DNA of 64,000 nucleotides from Nesterenkonia lacusekhoensis (GCF_017876395.1 NZ_JAGINX010000001.1:124001-188000), one strand, 5' to 3'. Positions 22,656-31,874 are shown, numbered from the stretch's first letter. Notes: a model not told the origin generated them from the sequence alone. Numbers and translations: made by a program.

Positions 22656-25022
22656 GTGGGCACGACGCCGACCGCTGAGCACACAGCCCAGCAGCAGAGC
22701 AGCAGGACCGTCACCACCCACTGCCCCTACTGTGCGCTGCAGTGCGCGATGAATCTGACGGTACGGCAGCGCCCCGGGGAGGCTGCGGCCTTCGAGGTCG
22801 AGGGCGCCTCCTTCCCCACCAACCGTGGACGGCTGTGCCGCAAGGGCAACACCGCCGCCGAGCTGCTGGTCAACCGTGGGGATCGCATCACCGCCCCGCT
22901 GATCCGCAGCCGCGACGCCGCCGGCCGGCGCACCGGTGCACTGCAGGAGACCACGTGGTCCCATGCGCTGGACCATATCGTCGACCAGGTCCGCCAGATC
23001 CAAGAGCAGCGCGGCGCCGACGCTGTCGGCGTCTTCGGCTCCGGCGGGCTGACCAATGAGAAGACCTATGCCATCGGCAAATTCGCCCGTGCGGCGCTGG
23101 GCACCTCCCAGATCGACTACAACGGCCGGTTCTGCATGTCCTCGGCTTCGAAGGCCTCCACGCAGGTCTTCGGACTGGACCGAGGGATGCCCTTCCCGCT
23201 GACCGACCTGGACGAGGCCTGCACCATCCTGCTGTTGGGCTCCAATGTGGCCGATACGATGCCGCCCTTCGTCCAGCACCTCGAAGGTGCCCGAGAGAAG
23301 GGCGGGCTGATCGTGGTGGATCCGCGGCGGTCGAACACTGCTGAGCTGACGGCCGACGGCGCCGGACTGCACGTGGCCCCAGCCCCCGGTGGGGACCTGG
23401 TGCTGCTGTTGGCCCTGGCTCAGGTGGTGTTCGAGGAAGGGTTCGCGGACCAGACCTATCTCGCCGAACGGGTGAGCGGCGTGGCCGAGTTCCGCCGCTC
23501 GGTCTCCCACTGGTGGCCCGAGCGGGCCCAGGCCGCCACCGGCGTCGGGGCGGACCAGATCCGCAGCGTGGCTCGGAGGCTGGGGCACGCGGCCCACGCC
23601 GCACGGCACGGTGGGGATCCGGTCTACATTCTGACCGGACGCGGCGTGGAGCAGCACCGTGACGGCACCGACACGGCCCGAGCGGCGATCAGCCTGGCCC
23701 TGCTGCTGGGGCTGCCGGGAGTCGGCTCCGGAGGAGGGCGCCCGCGCGGCGGCTACGGCACGCTCACCGGTCAGGGAAACGGCCAGGGCGGCCGAGAGAT
23801 GGGGCAGAAATCGGACCAGCTGCCGGGCATGCGCAGAATCGATGACCCGCAGGATCGGGCGCATATCGCTCAGGTCTGGGGCGTGGAGGAGTCTTCGATC
23901 CCCGGCCCGGGCACACCGGCGACCGAGCTGCTCCACACGATGGGCACCGTGGATGGACAGGGCGCTCCCAAGGGCGTGAGCGCCCTGTTCGTCCACGGCT
24001 CGAACGTCGCGATCTCCGCTCCCGATGCCGACCGTGTCCTGGAGAACCTGCGCGCTCTGGACCTGCTGGTGGTCGCCGACTTCTTCCTCTCTGAGACTGC
24101 GGAGGAGGCCGACGTCGTCCTGCCGGTGCTGCAGTGGGCGGAGGAGGACGGGACCATGACCAACCTGGAGGGCAGGGTGCTCCGGCGTCGGAAGGTCGTG
24201 GAGCCGCCGTCAGGGCCCGCCCGGGATGAGGCCGAGGCTGAGGGTGACGGCGAGGAGACCGGGCCGCGCTCAGAGCTGTGGATCTGGTCAGAGCTGGCCC
24301 GCCGCCTGGGCAGCCCTGCGCAGTTCCCGGCGGATCCCCGCGAAGTCTTCGAGGAGATCCGCGAAGCCACCCGAGGGGCGACCGCGGACTATTCGGGCTT
24401 GGACTGGGGGCTCATCGACGCCGGCCACGCCCCGTACTGGCCCGTTCCCTCCTCCACGCTCTCCGGCGAGGCGTCGATGACCGGTGAGCCGGTGGTGGGC
24501 ACCTCGCGGATGTTTCAGGAGCGCTTCGCCCATGCCGACGGGAAGGCCCGGCTGGGCGCGATCCGTCCGCGCCGGCAGGTCGCCCCTCAGGCCGGGGAGC
24601 TGACCTTCACCACCGGCCGGGTCATGGAGCACTACCAGTCGGGGACCCAGACCCGACGGGTTCGGGCCCTGCGGCAGGCCCACCCCGAGGCGGTGCTGAC
24701 CATGCATCCGGCGGTTGCGGCCCAACATGGGCTCGAAGAGGGCGGCCGCGCTGTCGTGGAGAGCGCCCAGGGTTCGATGGTCGGCGTCGTGGAGCTCGAC
24801 GACGGCATCCGGACGGACACGATCTTCGCGCCGTTCCACTTCCCGGGCAGCGGTGCGGCGAACCGGCTCACCCGTGGGCTGACCGACCCGCACAGCGCGA
24901 TGCCCGAGTTCAAGAACACCCCGGCTGTGATCCGTCCGGCGCGCGAGGGCGAGGCCGCGGCTGCACCAGCTGCTGTCGCTCCGAGGGCGCATCGGGCGCA
25001 GAAGGAAGGAGCGCAGGAGTGA
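22656..25022 (+). CDS. nasA: Assimilatory nitrate reductase, molybdopterin catalytic subunit
   Basis: A 788-residue molybdopterin oxidoreductase reducing nitrate to nitrite in the cytoplasm. The N-terminal [4Fe-4S] site is HCPYCALQC plus GRLCRKG (Cys 23, 26, 30, 61). NGRFCMSSASKAS (about 150) carries the Cys expected to ligate molybdenum. The C-terminal molybdopterin dinucleotide-binding domain includes FTTGRVMEHYQSGTQTRR. There is no Tat signal, consistent with an assimilatory enzyme. Start GTG at 22656 with GAGGAGG 6 nt upstream. It overlaps nasB by 4 nt (GTGA). Confidence 0.9.
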   Translation: MGTTPTAEHTAQQQSSRTVTTHCPYCALQCAMNLTVRQRPGEAAAFEVEGASFPTNRGRLCRKGNTAAELLVNRGDRITAPLIRSRDAAGRRTGALQETTWSHALDHIVDQVRQIQEQRGADAVGVFGSGGLTNEKTYAIGKFARAALGTSQIDYNGRFCMSSASKASTQVFGLDRGMPFPLTDLDEACTILLLGSNVADTMPPFVQHLEGAREKGGLIVVDPRRSNTAELTADGAGLHVAPAPGGDLVLLLALAQVVFEEGFADQTYLAERVSGVAEFRRSVSHWWPERAQAATGVGADQIRSVARRLGHAAHAARHGGDPVYILTGRGVEQHRDGTDTARAAISLALLLGLPGVGSGGGRPRGGYGTLTGQGNGQGGREMGQKSDQLPGMRRIDDPQDRAHIAQVWGVEESSIPGPGTPATELLHTMGTVDGQGAPKGVSALFVHGSNVAISAPDADRVLENLRALDLLVVADFFLSETAEEADVVLPVLQWAEEDGTMTNLEGRVLRRRKVVEPPSGPARDEAEAEGDGEETGPRSELWIWSELARRLGSPAQFPADPREVFEEIREATRGATADYSGLDWGLIDAGHAPYWPVPSSTLSGEASMTGEPVVGTSRMFQERFAHADGKARLGAIRPRRQVAPQAGELTFTTGRVMEHYQSGTQTRRVRALRQAHPEAVLTMHPAVAAQHGLEEGGRAVVESAQGSMVGVVELDDGIRTDTIFAPFHFPGSGAANRLTRGLTDPHSAMPEFKNTPAVIRPAREGEAAAAPAAVAPRAHRAQKEGAQE

Positions 25023-26719
25023 GTCAGAGTGTGAGCCTCCGAGAGGGCCAGGCCGCGCAGGCCCACGGCGGGACCCCGCACGTGGTGATCATCGGCTTCG
25101 GCCCGGTGGCCTCCCGGCTGGCAGAGGAGCTGCTGCCGGAGGTCCGTTCTGGGGCGCTGCGGTTGACGATCATCGGCCGGGAGGATCGGGCGGCCTACCA
25201 GCGCATCCGCATCGGGGACGTCTCGGTGGGAAGGGTCGAACCCGAAGACCTGGTCATGAACGACATCGCTTCCCTGCAGGCCAAAGGCGCCGAGATCCTG
25301 CTCGGAGTGGAGGTCACCGCCCTCGACGCTGCGGCCCATACCCTCGTGCTGACCGATCGTGTGCTGAGCTACACCAAGCTGGTGCTGGCCACCGGGGCTG
25401 AACCGATCCTGCCGCGGATGTCGGTGGAGCTGCGCCGCGGTGGACGCATCGACTCGGAGCTGCGGCCCACGGGATACCCAGAGGGTGTCATCGCGCTGCG
25501 AGACATGGAGGACGCACTGCGCATCCGCCGCGCGCTGGAGAGGCGGGAGCCCGTTGTGGTGCTCGGCGGCGGCGTCCTGGGCGTGGAGGCCGCGCTCGCC
25601 GTCGCGGAGGTGGGTCTGCCGGTGACCTTGCTGCACCGCGGCAACGTGCCCATGGGGCGCCAGATCGACGCCGAGGCCGGGATGCTGCTGCGCCGTGAGC
25701 TCATGCGGGCCGGAGTGGATGTGCGCTCGGCCTGTGACGTGACGACGGTGATCTCTGAGGACGGAGAGCTCACGGCGGTGCGCACGTCGCTGGGGGAGAA
25801 GCTGCCGGCGTCGCTGCTGGTGACCTGCACCGGGGTCAGGCCTCGCGACGAGCTGGCCTCGGCGGCAGGGCTTCCGGTGAAGTGGGGGATCGTCACCGGA
25901 GGCGACGCCCGCAGCACCGGAACCAGGGAAGGCCACGCGGATGTATTCGCCGTCGGGGACTGCGCGGCGGTGGACGGGCGAGACCCCTCCGGGCTGATCG
26001 CACCGGGCTGGCTGCAGGCTGAGGCGGCGGCCGCCTCACTGCGCCAGGACCTGGGGCTGGTGCCGCCGCCGGAGCGGGACGCCTCCGGAGCACTGGTGGA
26101 GTTCGGCACCGGCACCGGCACCGCCGTCGACGCCGCCGCCTCAGCCGACGCCTGCGGCGGAGCCGCAGAGTCGGCTGAGTCGGCGGAGGCGCAGTCCTGC
26201 GGCCTGGACGTGGTGCTGATGAAGTCGAAGACGCTCAACGTCGCCTGCGCCGGCGACACCTCTCAGGACCCGTGGAGCATCGACCCCTGGGACTCAACCG
26301 CCCCGACGGTCTCCACCTGGTCGGATCCCAAGCACGGGCAGTATCTGCGGATCGTGACTGAACCGGCCAGCTCCGGGGACGCCTCGGCGGGGGAGCGGCT
26401 GGTGGGTTTCGTCTCCGTGGGGATGCCGCGATCGGCCGCCGAACTGGCCATGCACGCCTCCCGGGGGACCCTCCCCGCGGCGGACAGGACAGCGCTGCTG
26501 GCGGCCGAACACGCCACTCAAGAGGCTGAGCTGGGGCCGGAGGATGTGCTGTGCCGCTGCGCCGGGACGACCGCCGGCATGGTGCAGGAGGCCGCCGAGA
26601 CCTGCTGCCGGACGGTGGAGCAGGTCAGCGCGGAGACCCGTGCTGGAACCGGCTGCGGCACCTGTCACAAGAGCATCGAGAAGATCCTCGCCACCACAGG
26701 AGTCACCGCCGCCAGTTGA
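25019..26719 (+). CDS. nasB: FAD-dependent oxidoreductase with C-terminal BFD [2Fe-2S] domain, nitrate reductase electron-transfer subunit
   Basis: A 566-residue flavoprotein resembling the N-terminal half of NirB. The FAD motif is VVIIGFGPVASRLAEELL (about residues 22-39), the NAD(P)H motif VVVLGGGVLGVEAALAVA (about 180), and FAVGDCAAVDG (about 310). Its C-terminal BFD-like [2Fe-2S] domain has the CRC and GTGCGTCHKS cysteine pairs (about 515-552). A low-complexity Ala/Glu/Ser insertion lies at about 360-395. There is no siroheme domain, so it is not a nitrite reductase. It probably passes NAD(P)H electrons to NasA. GTG start overlaps the nasA stop; its own stop lies inside a family B repeat. 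Confidence 0.82.
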   Translation: MSQSVSLREGQAAQAHGGTPHVVIIGFGPVASRLAEELLPEVRSGALRLTIIGREDRAAYQRIRIGDVSVGRVEPEDLVMNDIASLQAKGAEILLGVEVTALDAAAHTLVLTDRVLSYTKLVLATGAEPILPRMSVELRRGGRIDSELRPTGYPEGVIALRDMEDALRIRRALERREPVVVLGGGVLGVEAALAVAEVGLPVTLLHRGNVPMGRQIDAEAGMLLRRELMRAGVDVRSACDVTTVISEDGELTAVRTSLGEKLPASLLVTCTGVRPRDELASAAGLPVKWGIVTGGDARSTGTREGHADVFAVGDCAAVDGRDPSGLIAPGWLQAEAAAASLRQDLGLVPPPERDASGALVEFGTGTGTAVDAAASADACGGAAESAESAEAQSCGLDVVLMKSKTLNVACAGDTSQDPWSIDPWDSTAPTVSTWSDPKHGQYLRIVTEPASSGDASAGERLVGFVSVGMPRSAAELAMHASRGTLPAADRTALLAAEHATQEAELGPEDVLCRCAGTTAGMVQEAAETCCRTVEQVSAETRAGTGCGTCHKSIEKILATTGVTAAS

Positions 26720-26785
26720 TTGGGCGAAGAGTTGCCGTCTCAGCACGAAAAACCCGCTCAGACGACAAACCATCGCCCAAACAAC
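26715..26785. repeat. Palindromic repeat, family B copy 2 (71 bp)
   Basis: Same length and layout as 21056-21126 (26-nt arms, 19-nt loop), with 56 of 71 positions identical and 24 of 26 in the left arm. The arms here pair at 21 of 26 positions. It contains the nasB stop codon and separates nasB from the convergent glpK1. Confidence 0.75.
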
Positions 26786-26801
26786 CAGAGAGAGCCTCCG
26801 C

Positions 26802-28346
26802 TCAGCTCTCGTCGACCCAGTCGAAGGACTTCTCCACGGCTTTGGACCACTGATGCAGCAGCCGCCGGCGTTCGGCATCATCGATCTGAGGAGTCCACCG
26901 GACGTCCTCAGCCCAGTTGGCTGCGACCTCCTCAGTGGACTCCCAGTACCCCACAGCCAGCCCGGCGGCATAGGCCGCGCCCAGAGCAGTGGTCTCGATG
27001 ATCTTCGGCCGGACCACCTCGACGCCGAGCACATCCGCTTGGAACTGCATCAGCGTCTCGTTGACCACCATGCCGCCGTCGACCTTGAGCTCGGTGAGCT
27101 CATCAGAGGCGTCTGACGTCATGGCGTGGACCACCTCGGCGGACTGATACGCCACCGACTCCAGCGCCGCCCGACAGAGGTGGTTCTGGTTCACATACCG
27201 GGTCAGGCCCACGATCACGCCACGAGCATCAGGACGCCAATACGGGGCGAAGAGGCCGGAGAAGGCCGGGACGATGTAGGCACCACCGTTGTCCTCGACC
27301 TTCTTGGCCTTGGTCTCAGATTCGGCGGCATCACGGATCAGCCCCAGATTGTCGCGCAGCCACTGGATCAGCGACCCTGTCACCGCGATGGAGCCCTCCA
27401 GCGCGTAGATCGGCTTCTGGCCGGAGAGCTGATAGGCGACTGTGGTCAGCAGCCCGTTCTCTGAGCGGACGATGTCCTCGCCGGTGTTCATCAGCATGAA
27501 GTTGCCCGTGCCGTAGGTGTTCTTGCCCTGGCCGGGCTCGAAGCAGGCCTGCCCGAACGTGGCCGCATGCTGGTCTCCCAACATGCCGGCGATGGGCGTG
27601 TCGATCAGCAGGGACTCCCGACTGCCGTAGCCATAGATCTCCGAGGAGGTCCGGATCTCGGGGAGCATGCTCGTCGGCACCCCGATCTCTGCGCAGATCT
27701 CTTCGTTCCAGTCCAGGGTGTCGATGTTCATCAGCAGTGTGCGGGAGGCGTTGGTGACATCGGTGACGTGGACGCCGCCGTCGGTCCCTCCGGTCAGGTT
27801 CCATACCACCCAGGTGTCCATGGTCCCGAAGAGCAGGTCCCCGTTCTCCGCACGCTCCCGGGCGCCCTCGACGTTGTCGAGGATCCACCGGATCTTCGGG
27901 CCGGCGAAGTAGGTGGCCAGCGGCAGCCCAGTGCGGTCCTTGAACCGCTCGGCACCGGCGTCGCCGGCGAGCTCATCACAGATCGCCTGGGTACGCGTGT
28001 CCTGCCAGACGACAGCGTTGTAGACGGGCACGCCGGTATGGCGATCCCAGACCACTGTGGTCTCACGCTGGTTGGTGATGCCCACCCCGACCAGGGAATG
28101 CCTGTTCACCGAGGCGTCGGAGAGCGCCAGGCTGATCATGTCGCGGGTGTTGCGCCAGATCTCCATCGCGTCATGCTCCACCCACCCGGCCTGCGGGAAG
28201 ATCTGCTCGTGCTCCCGCTGGGCAGAGCCCACGGGCGTGCCGGAGTGGTCGAAGATCACCGCGCGGGTCGAGGTGGTCCCCTGGTCGATGGCCATCACGT
28301 ACTGCTTCTCAGTGGGACGTTTGGTGTCCGGGGTGGGGTGTGTCAT
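26802..28346 (-). CDS. glpK: Glycerol kinase, copy 1
   Basis: A 514-residue FGGY-family kinase making sn-glycerol 3-phosphate. The N-terminal phosphate loop is [19 protein letters not shown] (about residue 18), with [13 protein letters not shown], and the second FGGY signature is in the [19 protein letters not shown] region (about 425). GAGGAG lies 5 nt before the ATG. It is the last gene of an fdhA-glpF-glpK operon. A paralogue at 40484-42061 is very similar in protein sequence but clearly diverged in DNA, so the duplication is not recent. Functional separation of the two is unknown. Confidence 0.94.
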   Translation of the reverse strand: MTHPTPDTKRPTEKQYVMAIDQGTTSTRAVIFDHSGTPVGSAQREHEQIFPQAGWVEHDAMEIWRNTRDMISLALSDASVNRHSLVGVGITNQRETTVVWDRHTGVPVYNAVVWQDTRTQAICDELAGDAGAERFKDRTGLPLATYFAGPKIRWILDNVEGARERAENGDLLFGTMDTWVVWNLTGGTDGGVHVTDVTNASRTLLMNIDTLDWNEEICAEIGVPTSMLPEIRTSSEIYGYGSRESLLIDTPIAGMLGDQHAATFGQACFEPGQGKNTYGTGNFMLMNTGEDIVRSENGLLTTVAYQLSGQKPIYALEGSIAVTGSLIQWLRDNLGLIRDAAESETKAKKVEDNGGAYIVPAFSGLFAPYWRPDARGVIVGLTRYVNQNHLCRAALESVAYQSAEVVHAMTSDASDELTELKVDGGMVVNETLMQFQADVLGVEVVRPKIIETTALGAAYAAGLAVGYWESTEEVAANWAEDVRWTPQIDDAERRRLLHQWSKAVEKSFDWVDES

Positions 28347-28359
28347 CAGGCTCCTCAGG

Positions 28360-29091
28360 TCAGCTCACAAGTGGGAAGGTCAGAGTGGTCAGGCCGGCCA
28401 GCGCGCCGCCGGCCAGCGGCCCCACGATCGGTACCCAGGAGTAGGACCAGTCGCCCTCTCCCTTGTTCCGGATGGGCAGCAGGGCGTGGGCCAGCCGGGG
28501 GCCGAGGTCGCGGGCCGGGTTGATCGCGTAACCGGTGGGTCCGCCCAGGCTGGCGCCGATGCCGACCACCAGCATGGCCACGGCCAGCGGACCCAGCTCG
28601 GCCGGGGTCTCACCGAGCATGAGCACCACCAGCACCAGCACGTAGGTGCCGATGATCTCGGTGACGGTGTTCCAGCCGTAGCTGCGGCGCTCCGGGCCGG
28701 TGGAGAAGGTGCCGAGGATCGCGGCGGGCTCCTCAGCCTCGTCGTAGTGCTTCTTATAGGCGACCCAGGCCAGCACCGCGCCGAGGAAGGCACCGATCAT
28801 CTGGGCTGCGACATAGGTGAGCGTATTGGGCAGATTCACCGCGATGCCCGGTGCATACTCCTCGGTGCCGGAGGCCAGCAGCCCCATGGTGACTGCGGGG
28901 TTGATGTGGGCCCCGGAGCCCCAGGCGACATACACGCCGGCGAAGACGCCCAGGCCCCAGCCGAAGTTGATCAGCAGCCAGCCGCCCCCGTGTCCCTTGG
29001 TCCCGGGAAGCAGGGCGTTGGCCACCACTCCGACGCCGAGCAGCACCAGGGTGGCGGTGCCCATGATCTCGAAAAGCAGAATCGTCTCCAC
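28360..29091 (-). CDS. glpF: Glycerol facilitator (aquaglyceroporin), copy 1
   Basis: A 243-residue MIP-family channel with six membrane segments and the two half-helix motifs: [13 protein letters not shown] (about residues 60-72) and [13 protein letters not shown] (about 187-199). The Asp after the second NPA (NPARD) is typical of glycerol-conducting GlpF proteins. GTG start. Only 3 bp separate it from the fdhA stop and 13 bp from glpK1, so the three are one transcription unit. A paralogue with the same partner is at 39688-40416 on the other strand. Confidence 0.92.
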   Translation of the reverse strand: METILLFEIMGTATLVLLGVGVVANALLPGTKGHGGGWLLINFGWGLGVFAGVYVAWGSGAHINPAVTMGLLASGTEEYAPGIAVNLPNTLTYVAAQMIGAFLGAVLAWVAYKKHYDEAEEPAAILGTFSTGPERRSYGWNTVTEIIGTYVLVLVVLMLGETPAELGPLAVAMLVVGIGASLGGPTGYAINPARDLGPRLAHALLPIRNKGEGDWSYSWVPIVGPLAGGALAGLTTLTFPLVS

Positions 29092-29094
29092 AGC

Positions 29095-30309
29095 TCAGGC
29101 CTCCACCATCCCGTGCGGGTCGATCACGAACTTCTGCGCCACCCCGCTGTCGAACTGCTGATAGCCCTGCGGGGCCTCGTCCAGACTGATCGTCGTCGCG
29201 CTGACTGCCTTCGCGATCTGTGCCTTGTCGTGCAGGATCAGGTTCATCAGCTTGCGGTTGTACTGCTTCACCGGGCACTGACCGGTCATGAAGCGGTGCG
29301 ACTTCGCCCATCCCAGGCCCAGCCGTACCCCGAGGGTCCCTTCCTTCGCGGCGTCGTCCACCGCTCCCGGGTCCCCGGTCACATACAGCCCCGGGATCCC
29401 GATGCCGGCTCCGGCACGGGCCACGCCCATGCAGTCGTTGAGCACGGTGGCGGGAGCCTCACCGGCGTCGGCCCCGTGCCCGCGGGCCTCGAAGCCGACG
29501 GCGTCGACTGCGGCGTCCACCTCGGGTTCGCCGATGACCTCGGCGATCTTCTCCTCCAGCGTCCCGTCGGTGGTCAGATCGATGCCCACACAGCCGAAGC
29601 TCTCTGCCTGGCGGAGTCTGTCGGCGTTCATATCGCCGACCATCACCACCGAAGCCCCGAGCAGCTGGGCCGAGTGTGCGGCCGCCAGGCCCACCGGCCC
29701 GGCGCCGGCCACATAGACCGTGGAACCGGTGGTCACCCCGGCCGTGTAGGCCCCGTGGTAACCGGTGGGGAAGATGTCCGAGAGCATCGTCAGGTCCAGG
29801 ATCTTCTCCAGGGCCTGGTCGCGGTCCGGGAACTTCAGCAGGTTGAAGTCGGCGTAGGGGACCATTACGTACTCGGCCTGTCCGCCGATCCAGCCGCCCA
29901 TGTCCACGTAGCCGTAGGCCGCACCGGCGCGGGCCGGGTTCACGTTCAGGCAGATGCCGGTCTTGCCCTCTTCGCACATCCGGCAGCGGCCGCAGGCGAT
30001 GTTGAAGGGCACCGAGCAGATGTCGCCCTCGCGGACGAACAGCACATCCTCACCGGTCTCGACGACTTCGCCGGTGATCTCGTGGCCCAGCGTCTGGCCC
30101 ACCGGTGCCGTGGTGCGGCCGCGGACCATGTGTTGGTCGGAGCCGCAGATGTTGGTGGTGGTCACCTTCAGGATGGCGGCATGGGGAGCCTTCTGTGTGA
30201 TCCCGAAGTGGTCGGCCACCTCCCGAGGGACTTCCAGACGGGGATAGTCGATGCTCTCGACCTCCACCTCACCGGGGCTCTTATAGACGACGACGCGATT
30301 GCTGCTCAT
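29095..30309 (-). CDS. fdhA: Glutathione-independent formaldehyde dehydrogenase-like zinc alcohol dehydrogenase
   Basis: A 404-residue medium-chain zinc dehydrogenase closest in pattern to Pseudomonas-type FdhA, which carries tightly bound NAD and oxidises formaldehyde without added thiol. Catalytic-zinc elements are TTNICGSDQHMVRGR (about 50-64) and GHEITGEV (about 75-82); the structural-zinc cysteines are in CGRCRMCEEGKTGIC (about 105-119). The nucleotide loop is VAGAGPVGLAAA (about 188). AAGGAG lies 6 nt before the ATG. It leads an operon with glpF and glpK, which suggests an aldehyde arising in glycerol metabolism; that link is inference. The producer of mycothiol would be expected to use a mycothiol-dependent enzyme instead. 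Confidence 0.87.
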   Translation of the reverse strand: MSSNRVVVYKSPGEVEVESIDYPRLEVPREVADHFGITQKAPHAAILKVTTTNICGSDQHMVRGRTTAPVGQTLGHEITGEVVETGEDVLFVREGDICSVPFNIACGRCRMCEEGKTGICLNVNPARAGAAYGYVDMGGWIGGQAEYVMVPYADFNLLKFPDRDQALEKILDLTMLSDIFPTGYHGAYTAGVTTGSTVYVAGAGPVGLAAAHSAQLLGASVVMVGDMNADRLRQAESFGCVGIDLTTDGTLEEKIAEVIGEPEVDAAVDAVGFEARGHGADAGEAPATVLNDCMGVARAGAGIGIPGLYVTGDPGAVDDAAKEGTLGVRLGLGWAKSHRFMTGQCPVKQYNRKLMNLILHDKAQIAKAVSATTISLDEAPQGYQQFDSGVAQKFVIDPHGMVEA

Positions 30310-30329
30310 GTCTGACTCCTTGGTCGGTG

Positions 30330-30367
30330 GTGAATGTCAGGTGGTAGGTGACCTGTCTCACATTCAC
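30330..30367. promoter_or_regulatory. 38-bp dyad upstream of fdhA
   Basis: GTGAATGTCAG and CTCACATTCAC form the ends of a dyad (one mismatch in 11), with an inner CAGGT/ACCTG pair. It lies 20 bp upstream of the fdhA start, where a repressor would cover the promoter. Confidence 0.55.
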
Positions 30368-30614
30368 TTGCTGACCTTACAGGAGCGGCGGTGTTGGGGG
30401 AAGGTTGGCGTTGAGGGCGTACCGGGTGTTCGGAGGAAGGCGTTCCGCCCTTAGCTCGCGAAGCGCGCCACGCTGCCGCGTGTCGCGAAACCCTTCGCTC
30501 ACACAAGGGATCCTGGAACGACTTCCCCCGCACACTCTGGTGGTTCTCCTGGCGCCGCTCCATGAGTGTCTGGAGCAGATGTTCGTCTTCCGCCGGGCGT
30601 CTTCCACCGAAAGC
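30368..30614. other. Intergenic stretch between fdhA and cbiX
   Basis: The last part of a 305-bp gap. Open frames here are Arg/Pro/Ser-rich on both strands, with no ribosome-binding site and no recognisable product. I see no clear RNA or repeat; it presumably holds upstream promoter sequence of fdhA. Confidence 0.4.
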
Positions 30615-31367
30615 TCAGGAGGCGAGGCCGTAGCGGTCCAGGACGATGCGGGGCAGCTCGTCGGGGACCTGGGGTGTGTCCTCGTGGAGGTGGAGGAGGG
30701 GTTGGGTGATGACGGCGGCTCCGGCCTTCGAGGCCCGTGCCTCCAGCAGGTCCTGGAAGTAGCCGGGGGCCAGCAGGTAGCTCACCACGGCGACTCGGCC
30801 GGAGGGGTTCTCCTCGACGGCGGCGCGCACAGCCTCGGGGACGGAGGGCTCGGCGAAGGACAGATAGGCGTCCTGGACGCGGGCGCCCAGACGTCCGCTG
30901 AGCAGCCGGGCGGTCTCACCGACGTCGCGCACGGCGGAGGCGTCGGAGGACCCGGCCGCCGCGAGGATGACGGTGTCTCGGCCGAGATCCGCCCCGGCCT
31001 CATCCAAGCGACGCTGCAGAACGGCTGCCAAGCGCTCATCTGGGCCCAGCGCACCGGCGATGACGGCGGGCCGGCCGGCCGCATCCACCGCCTCCTTCAT
31101 ATCCACATTCACGTGGAACCCCGCCGACAGCAGCAGGGGGACCAGCACGGCCGACTCACCCTCGGCCAGTGAGTCCAGGGTGGTGGCGACATCCGGCTGC
31201 TGGACATCCACATGCCCCAGCACCACAGTGCCCACCGGGTGCCCCTCGGCCTCCTCGGAGACGGCCAGGTGCCGCACCTGATCGGCGAGCGCCCGGACCA
31301 CCGCCTGGCCGGCGGGGGAGGAGGTGCCGTGGGAGATGGCGGCCAGCGCGGGCGGCGTCGGGGGCAT
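30615..31367 (-). CDS. Sirohydrochlorin chelatase, CbiX/SirB family
   Basis: A 250-residue chelatase that inserts iron into sirohydrochlorin to finish siroheme, the nitrite reductase cofactor. Two CbiX-type repeats are visible: ALAAISHGTSSPAG at the N-terminus (metal-binding His) and a degenerate second half with TVILAAAGSSD (about 115). LLSAGFHVNVDM carries another His of the active site, and LLAPGYFQDLL marks the second half. Its ATG overlaps the nirD stop codon (TGATG), so it is translated with nirD. Context favours ferrochelation for siroheme over cobalt chelation. Confidence 0.88.
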   Translation of the reverse strand: MPPTPPALAAISHGTSSPAGQAVVRALADQVRHLAVSEEAEGHPVGTVVLGHVDVQQPDVATTLDSLAEGESAVLVPLLLSAGFHVNVDMKEAVDAAGRPAVIAGALGPDERLAAVLQRRLDEAGADLGRDTVILAAAGSSDASAVRDVGETARLLSGRLGARVQDAYLSFAEPSVPEAVRAAVEENPSGRVAVVSYLLAPGYFQDLLEARASKAGAAVITQPLLHLHEDTPQVPDELPRIVLDRYGLAS

Positions 31368-31714
31368 CAGGCCTTCACCTCGAGGTGACCGTCCTGCACG
31401 CGGACTTCGAAGGTGCCCAGCGCCGGACCGTCCTCAGAGAGGCACTCGCCGGTCTGCAGGCTGTAGACCTGTTTATGGATCGGGGAGGCCAGCGTGGGGG
31501 TTCCGCCCTTGGACCCGACGATCCCGCGTGCCATGACGTTGGCCTGGGCCACCGGGTCCCAATGGTCGACGGCGAAGATCCGTTCATCGGGCAGCCGGAC
31601 CAGAGCGATCTGGGTGCCGTCGAGCAGTGCGGCCTCGCCCCACATCGGTTCCAGCTCCTCGACCGGGCAGATGCGGTGCCAGAGTGCAGTCTCAGTCGCG
31701 TGTTCTGTGCTCAC
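31367..31714 (-). CDS. nirD: Nitrite reductase small subunit
   Basis: A 115-residue NirD with a Rieske-type fold. The line 'WHRICPVEELEP..G.AAL..G.QIALVRL...RIFAVDHWDP' and SPIHKQVYSLQTGECL match the family. The Cys/His ligands of true Rieske clusters are absent, as is normal for NirD. Start GTG at 31714: a TAGAGT box lies 7 nt upstream and no strong ribosome-binding site is needed. Unlike the usual nirBD order, it is transcribed away from nirB across a shared 160-bp control region. It overlaps cbiX. Confidence 0.9.
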   Translation of the reverse strand: MSTEHATETALWHRICPVEELEPMWGEAALLDGTQIALVRLPDERIFAVDHWDPVAQANVMARGIVGSKGGTPTLASPIHKQVYSLQTGECLSEDGPALGTFEVRVQDGHLEVKA

Positions 31715-31721
31715 GGTCCCC

Positions 31722-31727
31722 ACTCTA
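31722..31727 (-). promoter_or_regulatory. -10 box of leaderless promoter (nirD)
   Basis: TAGAGT on the minus strand, then GGGGACC (7 nt), then the GTG start at 31714. Confidence 0.55.
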
Positions 31728-31814
31728 GGACAGGGCCGTTTCAGCCGCCCGGCAGGGGTGTGAAGCCGACATGAAACACCTCTCAGGCAGGCCGCGGAGA
31801 CGGCTGAGGACCAT

Positions 31815-31852
31815 GTCACACTCGCTTTACAGGTGGGATACGCCGGGGAAAC
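31815..31852 (+). promoter_or_regulatory. GlnR-binding box between nirD and nirB
   Basis: GTCAC-N6-TTTAC-N6-GATAC-N6-GAAAC: four half-sites, all at exact 11-bp spacing, matching the actinobacterial GlnR consensus gTnAc-N6-GaAAc repeated twice. The box ends 22 bp before the nirB ATG and about 88 bp from the nirD -10 box, so it could serve both genes. The glnR gene is in this window at 53551-54258. Confidence 0.75.
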
Positions 31853-31874
31853 GGCGTCTTCGTAGCGTGAGGTC

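Noticed and set aside
21612-23996. 794-codon minus-strand frame across narK and nasA
   Set aside because: Shadow of two well-supported genes; repetitive Gly/Gln/Arg composition.
21056-26785. Composite transposon around the nas operon
   Set aside because: The flanking palindromes are only 71 bp and encode nothing; no transposase or target-site duplication is visible, so only a repeat-associated block is claimed.
28057-30315. 752-codon plus-strand frame across glpF1 and fdhA
   Set aside because: Antisense shadow; all motifs (NPA, zinc ligands) are on the minus strand.
30306-30563. 85-codon minus-strand frame in the gap upstream of fdhA
   Set aside because: Low-complexity Arg/Pro/Ser product, no ribosome-binding site, overlaps the fdhA promoter and its dyad.
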